From: Triplophysa rosa
Lineage: Eukaryota; Chordata; Actinopteri; Cypriniformes; Nemacheilidae
Direction: 5' to 3'
DNA length: 64,000 bases
NCBI RefSeq assembly: GCF_024868665.1
Contig: NC_079892.1
Location: 11,626,936 to 11,690,935 of the forward strand
The notes beneath the pieces are model-generated. The model was not told where the DNA came from, ran no database searches, and saw only the letters and a list, made by a program, of their open reading frames with translations. Of the stretch, positions 35,401-47,400 are shown piece after piece (within the stretch, counting starts at the first letter, position 1; each line of letters starts with the position of its first letter). The translations under genes were made by a program, and so were the position numbers.

Positions 35401-38400
35401 CTCTAGATACCAGCACGCCCACCAAAGAGGTCTCGGGGATTCCACTGCCGTCGGCCTGCAAACCATAATCTACAAACATCGCTATTGGTTTGCAACCGTT
35501 AGTGTGGAAATTCAGTGTATTTAATTTTATTTAACATGGTGATATTCAACTACTAAATGAATTGACTTAACAGGTACAAATATTCACAGAGCAAATAATA
35601 GTGAAAGACTTTAAAGTCTTTAAACGACACTTACGATAGCATCTTTCCAAAGCTAGTCCAGCTATGATCCCGTACATAATGACAATACAGACGATGTGTC
35701 TTCTGTAGTTTTCTACGAAGCGTTTAAACTGTTGGATCCCGTGCTTCACTGGGTTCCTGTTGTAACGTTCTCTCTGAGGCTTTACGTAGACTTTGGGATT
35801 GTTTAAAACAAACCTAAACAGAGCAAAAGAGCGTATATTTTGTATCAGTTATAGTATTTGCGTAAGGTACCTGTGTTGGTTTAGCTTAAATAATAAAGCC
35901 ATGGGTTTAAATCCCAAGGAACATACGGATAAATTGTATTTTGTAAGTTGAATTGAATAAAGTTATTCAGATTTTTTCATTTTTTGAAGAAAATGCGAGT
36001 GGTGCTTGTTTATGTAGAATGCGCTGTCGTGATGCTAGAGTGTTGATATGCGGTTGTTAAAATCCCTGTGAACAGGAAAGTTGCAATCGTTTTTACTTTT
36101 GTATTCTGACACATTTCCGAGTGACAAGGAATTTCAAAGGAGAAAATTAGTGGGCGTGGCTTGCGTTTTTCACTGCGAATTGATTGGATGTGTATAAACA
36201 GCATTGATTGCATTGATTTGGAAATGAAACTGGCAGCAGACTGACAGTGGAAGGGGAGGAGTTAAAGGATGCTTCGGTCAAATTGGCAGCAGACTGACAG
36301 TGGAAGGGGAGGAGTTAACAGATGCTCCGGTCAAGCTGTCTAATTTACGTCATTTGAGATGGATAGTCATTTCAAGGCGGAAGTGCATTTTCAGATTTAA
36401 ACTGAAGATTATGAGGGTACATGAATTTGAAAAAGAAAATGACCCACATTGATAAGCTATTTACTACAAACGCTGCAATATTTCATGAAAAAATAAGAAT
36501 TGTCATTTTTAAATTCACTGGGACTTTAAGTGTTCTTTAAGCGTTCCTGTGTAGCTCAGTTGGTAGAGCATTGCGCTAACAATGCAAGGTTGTGGGTTCG
36601 ATCCCAGGGAACACACAGTGATAAAAAAAGATATGTATAGACTAAATGCACTGTAAGTCGCTTTGGATAAAAGCATCTGCCAAATGCATAAATGTCAGTA
36701 CAATTGCTTTGGAACATGATGTTCCAAATATGGTAAGAGGCGTTACATTTCCGTCACACGCTTGCAGTATTCGACCATATTGACCAATCATTGCACACCT
36801 CGCTTTTCAGAGCGATGAGCTTTGTAAAAAATCTGTGCGTTTCAGAGAGGCGGGGCAAAGAGTAGATACAAACATGCACGGTATGTGAAAAATACAGCGT
36901 TTTTGAACTTTAAATCGTGTATACACATGCATTACATTTCGATAATATTCAATCGATAATATTCGTTTTAGCCGTGTCATATGACCCCTTTAAAGATGAG
37001 CGCCCAAAGTTAGTTCAAGAACATGAAAAGGTATAAAAGACAGAAGAATCAACAGCCACCTCGGATACTGCCTACCATCACTACCCCGACACTCAGAAGC
37101 CCAGCTGAAGATAAGAAGTCCAGAAGCTAAATACACCTTTGATTGAAACAGTAATTATCCTATTTAATACTTTACTTGTTGAATATTATATGCCTTTTCA
37201 TACTGATTTGTTATATAAAAGAAAAAGCAACCAATTAAAAGAAATTTAATTGATGACAAAACTGCCTACCTAGGTTTTCATTTAGTGTAGTAAGACTTCA
37301 AGTTAGGCCCTATCACAAAAGGAAACTTCCGACCAAACTGTAAGTATTTGAAATGCTTATAATTTAGTCCGGACTTATTTAACCCAACCTGAGAAAAATA
37401 AATAATAATGTAAAGATGAAGGTACACACCATAAAACAGCCCTCTAGATGTTCTAGATGTCTAGATGACCGTCACAACAAAACGTGGGTTCATTTATACA
37501 TAATGTGTGAACTTTTTACACGGACCCTTATTTATCGTTTTTTATATTAAACAACACAAAGTTTGCATTTACATTTATGTTTATTTGGATAAACGACTTA
37601 TGATGGAATACTTTAAAGTAATACAAGTAAAAGCACACCTCCTCCACCTGAGGGCTTATTCATGTACTGTATGTATCACAGAGCGGGACGAGCGAGTAAT
37701 GTGCTGTTGTTTATTACTACAGTTTTGCTCAAATCTCACAAATGATCGCTTCTATTCCCTTTTTTATAACACATAGTAAAGCAATAAAACGTGTTGTCAC
37801 CAGATAAATCTATTCCAGACAATTCAGACGACTGAATTGATTTGATACCATCAAAGAGGAAACCTGGCCGACGTTATGTCACAAAGTGGCATCAGTTCCC
37901 ACAAAAGCTGATTGCCACATTTCCCAGCGAGCAAATGACAGGTTTCTCAAAGGCTTAAATCTCACACCCCGCTGAGTTTATAATGGCCATGCGCATGATA
38001 CAACACGCAACATAATGCAACACATGCTCCTTAATGACCGCAACAGACATGTTATATCTTAATGCCTCACTTCTTGGTCTGTCTTTGACGAAGTTCGTGG
38101 ACCTGATGCCCCTCAGAGCTGTGAAGATCTTCAACTGCTGGAGAACTAAACAGAAAATCAATATTAACCTCATGTACACTCATTCACTTTTAAGTTTTGC
38201 AGTAAATGTTTTTACCTGTTTTTCGCAATGAAGGATATGCGCTGTTGTTTGGCTAGTTTTTTCTTACCAAGTACCTCCATGCCTGTAAATGCATGCAAAA
38301 GAGTGAAATTCAAAATGTATGTGTGTTAAGAAAAATAGAGTAATGTCTCCTCTCTCATGTAATAAATCTAGCACACATTATTTGTTCAACCTTTAATATT

Positions 38401-41400
38401 GAGTTGAGCTGAATGGTCTCGCAGTAAAAAGTGGAAGTCCTCCCAAGAGAAGTGATCTTTGTTGTCAAGTCCAGATGCCTGAAGCATAACCGCTATACCA
38501 TCATCAAACTGACTCTTAGACAGAGCACCGCCAGAGATCTCAATGAAAGACCTGCACACCAGAGAGAAAAACTCTTTCAGAATTTCAACTTTTCGTTCTT
38601 GAAAATGAGATATGGTCTGCGTCCGAAATTGCATACTGTGACAGCATGTACTGAATTTGAATGAGTACCTACCTAACGGCTGTTAAAACAGTACGTTCTA
38701 TATAGTATGAGTGGGAGTAGTATGAATACATTTCGGACACACTGCGTCCGCCGTGTTTTATGGTCATGTGACCCGCATGCTCTTTGACCTATGACACGTG
38801 AGCGTTGATAAAAACATAATTTAGTCACGAGAAATTCAGTTATTGGCACTTACAGTAGAAACGGACGTCCACCTTGAAGTTTTCCGCTATATTTATTTGA
38901 TTTACTTTGAAATTTGACCGTTGCTCAGCTCCTGTGGCATCATGGGATAGAGAAGTGTCCATCCGATCCACACTCACGAATGTCGGCGGAAGTAGTAGAC
39001 CATCCGGGTATTTCTCGCCTACTGTTTTTTGCATACTGCGGTTTCGGACATACTATTCATGACTCATACTCATTTTCGCCTACTATATAGTATGGAAGTA
39101 CGCGATTTTGGACACAGCCATGGTGAATTGTTCACAAACAGGAAGTGACATCAGATCTGACCTGAGCAAGGAAGAGAACTCCTCCTTAGACAAGAAACCG
39201 TCTCCTTTAATATCGTGCATTGAAAACAAAAGCTTAGATTTTTCCTCAGGTGTACCTGAAATGGAGAATCAGAGAAATGAAAACAATTGTAACTGTAACA
39301 GTATAGCAATAAAATCCCAGATCAACCCAATCATAATAATCAAAACAACTTGTTGTAAAAAAGAATTTTAACATTGTCTCGTAACATTTTCAGGGGGCAG
39401 AAGCTAACACGTGTCACATTACACAATGTAACATTTTTTTAAGTTGTGTTTCTTTAGGAAATTTAACACGCTGAATACGAAAATCACATACATTGTTTTT
39501 TTACCATCGACGGTAATCACAAAAAAAAACACTTTTTCTACATTTCGGTATTAGGCTATTACAGAAATGACAAGGTATTGGAATAACGCTGAGCTCAAAA
39601 CAACAGTTTAACATAACAGTTACTAAAAATGAGTCGTTCAAGACTTCAGAAGTGTACATTTGATCGTTTTTGTCTTTTATGACTAATACTGTCCTCACGA
39701 ACCAAGTTCCAGACATAGTCACCCATCATAGCTTCATCTCACCTTCCCTGTGCTACAGACATTTCTAGAATTATCTGACAGTGACAATTGGAAAATAAAT
39801 TTTAAAATATGTGAAAATTTGTACACTTTTTGTTTACAGTATTTGCAATAAACCAATATATCGCAATTAATGACATAAGCTCAAAATTTACTTGAGCTCA
39901 GTGTTGGGTGTAACTAGTTACTAAGTAATTAGTTACTGTAATAAAATTACTTTTCCTTTGAAAAAGTAAAGTAAGGGATTACTCAAATTTTTTTCTGTAA
40001 TTTAATTACAGTTACTTCTGATGTAATTAAAGTAAATACTTTGCGTAATATTTGTGTGTGCAATAGTGGAATTGACATCAAAATTCAAAGTCTAACTTTA
40101 AAATCTGTGCTTTAATGTATAATTCTCACATTTGTAATACTTTGGTCAGTTAATAAGAGTACTTTATGTAGTTTTATATTATTTATTTGAATGAATTAAA
40201 AGAGCCTATCCTTGCCTATCCTTGAATCACTTAACTAATCAAGGTTGATGTAGGATATAGAAAGTAATTAGTAATAAGTAATTAAATACTTTTCGGAGAG
40301 AGTAATTTGTACAGTAATCTAATTACACTATTGAATATGTAATTAGTAACTAGTAGTTAATTACTTTTTCAGAGTAACTTGCCCAACACTGCTTGAGCTA
40401 AATATACACTTAAATATTGATGCTACAAGAATTGTGCAAGAACTATAAAAAGGTCAAGTGAATCAAAAAATGTGTTACACTGTGTTATTATTAAGATTAA
40501 ACACCTTACCGGTCATAAAAATGACGATGACATCCAGGAACTCCTGAAAGGAGATGTAGCCGTTGCCATCCTTGTCGGCTAGTGTAAACATGGACTCCAC
40601 AAAGAGTGAATCAGGCTTTAGACCGAACACACGGGCAAATTCAGCGTGTGTGAGTTCACATTGTAAAGCCTCTCGGGTCCTCTTGCTAAGGTCTCCTACA
40701 TCACTTTTATCAATATCCAAAACCTGGAGTCGTAAAAACATATTTTACATGCTGCCTCAATGGACTCAATAAAGTCAACACACACTTACTTTTGCAAAAG
40801 CGTGTTTGAAGAATGTCTCCACAATCTTCTCTCTCTGTTCTCTGGTCACAGCGTCGTTCAATATCTCTCTCTCACTCATTTCCGTCACGTTCAGACTCTG
40901 AATTCTGCCATCCAGCTCGGAGCGCAGGTGACTCAAAAACTCTGACCTCTTATTTACGTCATCAAAGAACAAAACCTGGCAGACACATCGAATAAAATAT
41001 AATGCCATACTGAGCATTTGTTGACTGAGTAAGAAAGTTACTCGCTCCCTACCAGATCATATTCTTTGGGGATCTTCAAGAGTAGAGCCCGGTGCAGGTG
41101 GTCATTGGAAATCAGTACATCCAGGTGGTCTTGGTTAAACAGGTTATGGGATGTCAGAGATCTGCTCTCATAGAAGACCTGGAACACTTTCTTCTCATTG
41201 AAGGCAAGTGTGACCTGTTGTGGTGTAGTATTGTGACCCAGCCATTCTTTGGCTGTAAATGCAATTCCAAAAACAAGAAAAATGAACAGACCATGATTGG
41301 CCGATTGAGCCAATGTGACAGGGTCGTGTGACTAACCCGCAATTCCACGTGTGGGTTCTTCATCTCTGGTGGAACCTCTGAGTTTCTTCTGGAATCGTTT

Positions 41401-44400
41401 GTATCTGGCTGACCGGAGATGAGCCACCACACAAGCCACTATGAAGCTCACTGTCAATGAATGACATCATCGTACATTTGTTGAAAAATGATTGGCAGGT
41501 AAATGCATTCTTTTGTAATAGGGCTGCACAACAATGAAGAAATAATTCGATTGATATGTGATACAACAATGCTTTACGTCTGACTATACATAACTTTTTG
41601 AAGTATTAAAATTATTCAGTTATTGCAAACCATTGCAATATATGTATTGAGATATGCACATTTGCAATATTTCACTAATTGTAATATATCGTGCTGCCCA
41701 TCTTTTTTTTGTGGTAAACCGTTTTAATAAAACTGCTGTAAATGAAACAGTTTGCAAATTTGTGTCAACAATCAATCATAGCTAAGTATTTATTAAAGTT
41801 TTATTATTTTATTTTTCAATTTCAAATGTGAATGTAAAAACTAATTAAAGGGTTCGGCTAAACAAATACGTGACTAATTTTGAACAACAACAACAACAAC
41901 AACAAAAATCCATCATTTCAAAAACCAAGGAAAACCAGACAGGGTTGCCAGGTTTGTTTTTTATGCCAATTGTGCTACTTTTAAACTGTTTCCTCCATCA
42001 GCTTTTATTCTCAAGGTAGAAAATACTGTTTATGTGTCTATGATTACTACTATAAAGTGATTTCCAAGAAGAAATTGTGTTCCATAACAGTGATTGTAAA
42101 ATATGTAAGATATGACTGGCAACCCTTACTCCACATCAAATGCAAACTATGCAAAAACCCAATTAACAAAAGAAATGTGTATTATCGTTTTAACACAGCA
42201 CACCACAAAATAATAAAGTGTGCTTACCAACGGGAAACAAGAAGAGCACAACCACAGTTATGCCAAAACCAGCTTTACTACTGCTGTCAAAAAAACTCAT
42301 AGACGTAGCCTGTGTGCAGGGGTAAAGATCGGAGGCTTTCATTGGCTCAGGCTGGGGGCAAGGATCATCTATTTAAAAAAAGCCCAAAATGATTAAACTC
42401 TACCATTTTTATAATATGCATTCATTATTGCTAAAGGCTTGTTACCGTTCACCCAGAAGAACACGTTCTTTTGAATGTCACCCTCCTTCGCACGGGTGAC
42501 ATCTAGGAGAACATCGTGAAACGTGGTGTTACGTATGGCTTGGATCTCCTCTTCACTGAACAACCTGAGAGGGATGAAAATGACTATTAATACATCACAA
42601 GATGATGCTTTCAAAGCTCACAGAAATATCTACAGTGTAACATTTAGGGAACTCATTGGAAAACGTCCCACCCGTTTTGTCTGTTCTCAAACCAGAAGCG
42701 ATCGGCGTTCCTTATGCGTTCAAACTGGTCCAGGATGATGGCTGAGAAGACTGGACCTGGTCCGTCCTTAGCTTCTAGAAGCCCGCCAACAAACAGCTCC
42801 AGTCTGGAAGTGTCATTCTCGTACAACTCTGCAAGCTCCTTCAGCAACTGCAAAAGTGTAATGTTTAATTTAACCACTAGGCATTCACATTTTTTACATT
42901 ACCTTTGCGAAAGTTGCTACAAAGATTAGCATGTTCATACCTGTGTATTATTCAATTTGGGGTTGATCTCCTCCCACGTGTCGACCGGCCGAATGTTAAA
43001 ACTCTCTCTGACCTGATTATAGCTGGGCAGCCCGAAATCACGCCCCCTCTGGATGGTCAAGGCCACTGCATCCGATCGTGAGAACCGCAGGGGCCCGTAC
43101 ATATAATCTGATTGAAAAACAGCACAGAAAAGACGAATACTCTTCAGTCAGGTCCCACACATTACATTAGCGTCTGTAAAAAATAAAACAACCTTTCAAA
43201 TCCTCCACCACGATGTTGTCCTCTCTCTCAGCGATCTGAGAGGCCATGCCCATCACCAGCTCATCTACATCCTGACCGGACTGAACATTTGGGTTCTACA
43301 AGAAAGAGCGTTAGACATTGTGTATGTGTATAAATATCATTCATTGTAAATACTGTATCAGTAACATTTATCAATTTTACAAATTTAACGATTTATCAAT
43401 GCAAATGCATAATCTTATCTAATCATATGAATATAAATGATTAAAGAAAACCTTTAAGTAAGGCCACCACCTTTGAAATTGTAATTATAAGTCAAACCAA
43501 ACCCATTTGTTAAGACTCACATTTCGGCTCCAGAAGGCATTGCACAAACGCAGACCTGTAGATTTACTCCCATCTACATTCACTGCATTTTGATAGTGAC
43601 ACGTCCTGTTCCTGAATCATAGAGATCAAGAAGCATTCCAAAAATTTTAGATACAATTAACTCTTTGCCCTATCTGTGTTTTTAAAAAGGTTGCCAGGAC
43701 CAGCATTTTTGATCATTTTTACAAATCTTTGCTAGCCCCAAGAATATTTTCTTCTACTGTATATGAACATTCAATATATCAAGCGCAACCCCAACTGTGT
43801 AACAGTAAAAACATTTTTTAAGAGTTAAAGACTGACCCTGCGTCAGAAATCGCCTAATTCCATACTATATAGTAGGCCAAAATCAGTACGAGAACAGTAC
43901 ATGAACAGTAAGTCTGAAACCAAAGTGTGCAAAAAACTGTGGGCGAGAAATACCCGGATGGTCTACTACTTCTGCCGGGATTTGTGAGTGTGCATTGGAT
44001 GGACACTTCTCTATCCCATGATGCCAAGGGAGCTGAACAACGATCGCATTTTAAAAGTTAATCAAATAAGAATAGCAAAAAACGTAAAGGCGATTGCCCG
44101 TTTTCAAATGTAAGTACCGATAAATGAATTTTTATAACGTGTACGTAGACTACAGGTTGTTGTTAATACGTCATAGGTCAAAGAGCATATGGGTCACATG
44201 ACCATAAAACATGGTGGATGCAGTATATCCGAAATATATTCATAGGTACTCCCACTCATACTGAATAGAAAGTACTGTTTTAACAGTCGATCGGTAGGTA
44301 CTTATTCAAATTCAGTACGTACACGTCACAGTATGCGATTTCGGTCAAAGTCAAAGACTATATGTTTATAATTTACTCACTCTCCTCATGCCATTCCAGA

Positions 44401-47400
44401 TGTATGACTTTTTTCAAATTGGTTCTTGCATGTATTGTGACAACCAGCAAGCAAATTAAATTATATTTTTGAGTAAACTATTCTTTTAAGAATTTCATCT
44501 AATATGGCATATTTTCATTGGGGATTCTGGAAATATACCTTTTATAAACACCAGGCGGTGCAAGAGTCAGTCCAAACCTGACGGCAGCCGCTTCAAACTC
44601 TGCAGAGATGCTTGGATCCACATATTTTTGATAACCTGCAGAAAGTGAAATGTACTGTATTACAGCCTTACACACTCTTGGCATTCTCTCAGACAACTTC
44701 ACAAGGTGCATTCTGGCAAAATGTGTCAAGACCTAAAGAAGTTTGCACCTATTGGATACTTACCTTATATTCTTTCATTCCGTATGTAAAATATTATGTT
44801 ATTATTTGAGAATGAATACTATTGAAGGTTATTCTAGATTTATTATGGTTAACCACATTTATTACAGTTAAAACACTCACTGCAGTAACTTTGTATTTTG
44901 ACAGAAGTTGCGGTTACCACAGTACATTTTTAAGGGACTCAACAAAAATTACATACTTGACTTGTTTTAACCTGTTATGACGTAGAGGCCAAGTCCATGT
45001 TGCCAACTACATTACGTAAAAGCCACAAGATATCTTTTAACAAACCACAGATTAGTCTCATGCAGCCAGACTTCTGACCTGCAGCATGAAGTCTGGCCCG
45101 CTTTGTTGCTTTATCTGACCTGCTTTTATGTGTTGTTCAAGTGGATGGTTATCTGAATAGTCACCACAACAATAGAGCGAAGTAGAAACAAATTACTGAA
45201 ATACAATCAATATAAATTATGGAAATTAAGTGGGTTCAGACCTAGAAAGTTACTGTGGATAAATGCACCTGCTAAATGCTTGAATGTAAATATGGACGAC
45301 TTGCAACTAATTGCATAAAACAAACGTTTTATGCCATCATTTTCCTATGAAAAAGTTGAAATTTTATTTAATCGTAATTTTTTAAGGCAAGAAGATTTGC
45401 ACAGGTAATAAATAAAATGTACTAACACCAGTGACAGTGGGATCAGTCCAGCGTCCTCCATCTACTTTAAAAACACTTTAAAAACGTAAAACAACGTAAA
45501 AAAATGTTAAAAACACCTTAAAAACGCTTTAAATACGTTTTAAAAATGCTTTAAACATGCTTTAAAAAAACGTTAAAAACACCTTAAAAACGCTTTATAT
45601 ACGTTTTAAAAATGCTTTAAACATGCTTTAAAAAAAACGTTAAAAACACTTTAAAAACATTTAAAAAATGCTTTAAACATGCTTTAAAAACCGTTAAAAA
45701 CACTTTAAAAACGCTTTAAATACGTTTTAAAAACGCTTTACACATGCTTTAAAAACACTTTAAAAATGCTTTAAACACGGTTTTAAAAAACTTTTAAAAA
45801 GCTTTAAATACGCTTTAAATACATTTTAAAAACGCTTTACACGTGCTTTAAAAACGCCTTAAAAACACTTTAAACGCGTATTAAATGCGCTTGCTACATC
45901 TTTCTGCTTTCACAGGCATATAAATGTAAAAAAAACTGATCGAACATAAAATCCATTGTGACCGCCCCTCCAGACGGTCAGTTGGTGAAGCGTGGGTGTG
46001 CCGTCTGAGGCAAAAACTAACCACATTGCATGTCCACATTCACACTCTCACAGAGGAAATTCTTACCTAAATAAGAAGGAACTTGAATTCCCAGATAGGC
46101 CGGCAGCCACTCATAAAATGCTATATTCTAGAAAAAACAAAAGAGTTACCAGAAATCCAGAGAAAGATGTTATTAACCGCGTTCATAAAAAGCATTCAAC
46201 GCAACAGAGTTCAAAGGAAAGCCGGCGCAGTACATTATGCCCTTCCAAATTGGCACCTATTATGTGGTGTGACTCAGTAATTCAGGACTATTTGCTGTAC
46301 CTGAAATGTTGCAATAACCGTCTTTCGAGCAGCTTGGAAAAGCTCTTCGTCTGACCATGACGGGTGTTCCTCGTGCAGTTTGGAGGCCAGGTGATTGTGG
46401 TAACGAAACCAAATGATTCCCTCGATGACCGAGAATATGTTCTCATTGGCCCAGGCATTTCCAAACTCTGGAGACACGCAAAACCGGCACTTACAAACCA
46501 CACTGCAGACTACTGTACACGTTTAACATTTCAGTGAGTGCTATGCGAAAGACTTTCATTATTGGTGGAAATGCTCCTATTGTGATTTGAGAGCATCTAT
46601 TAAACATGTAAAAATATATATTCATATTAGTTGCTTTTTGATACAGAGAAATAAAATGATTAAAATAACAGTCAAGTTTCAATGCTAATTCATGTAAAGA
46701 GAGAACTGTACACAGTTCAATTACGGCTTGTTAGTATGACAACTGTCTGTTTTACAGTGTGTACCTGGTTTATCAATCACTGGGTTATTATGTTAAGCAA
46801 TGATTGTGGCACATTAGGATTAATTTCCACACCACACCTCAGTATCTGCCTTGTGTTATTTTTTACAACTGCACATTGTTACGAGTTTTTATTGGACTGC
46901 AGGAGTAAATAAATCTCAGACTGGACGGGACCGAAATTTCCTGCTTCAGAAACGTACGCCAAAAATGGTCACAGATGCTGTTCTAAAACTGAGTTTTAAA
47001 GGGATAGTTAAAATGAAGAGATAGAAAACGCAAAGGAATAGAAAAATGACAATTCTGTCATGAATTACTCCCCCTCAAGTTGTTCCAAACCTTTAGAAAT
47101 AGATTTGTTTGGTTGAACACAAAGAAACCTTTGGAACAATGTTACCAACTGAGATTTCTGGTGCACCGTTGACTACCATAGTAAAGAAAATGATTGTCAT
47201 TTTTTTAGTTCCGTTGAACACAAAAGAAAACATCTGAAAGAATTGAGGAAAACAAGCAGTTCTGGGGCACCTCTGACAACCATTTTAATGGTAGTCAATG
47301 GTGCCCCAGAAATCTCAGTTGCTAACATTCTTCCAAATATCTTTCTTTGTGTTCAACAGAACAAAGACATTTATACAGGTTTGGAACTACTTGAGGTTGA

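Larger units (their letters stand above)
29491..35813 (-). other. duox: duox exons 23-33: NADPH oxidase catalytic core
   Basis: Membrane helices with the heme-region histidines: DLHRHMAM (about 1108-1115, exon 24), [10 protein letters not shown] (His 1124 and 1128, exon 25), [10 protein letters not shown] (exon 27) and HGSYALL (exon 28). FAD site: [12 protein letters not shown] (about 1298-1309, exon 29). NADPH site: [13 protein letters not shown] (about 1367-1379, exon 30) and FSCGPPGLT (about 1499, exon 33). The core is complete; all motifs known for NOX/DUOX enzymes are intact when exons 25 and 26 are taken from 34811-34910 and 34663-34712. Confidence 0.94.

Noticed and set aside
36541..36615. 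Possible functional tRNA gene in a duox intron
   Set aside because: A and B boxes are good, but the T-arm has a 6-nt loop or a mispaired stem, and the sequence continues into a fish SINE tail; it is a tRNA-derived SINE.
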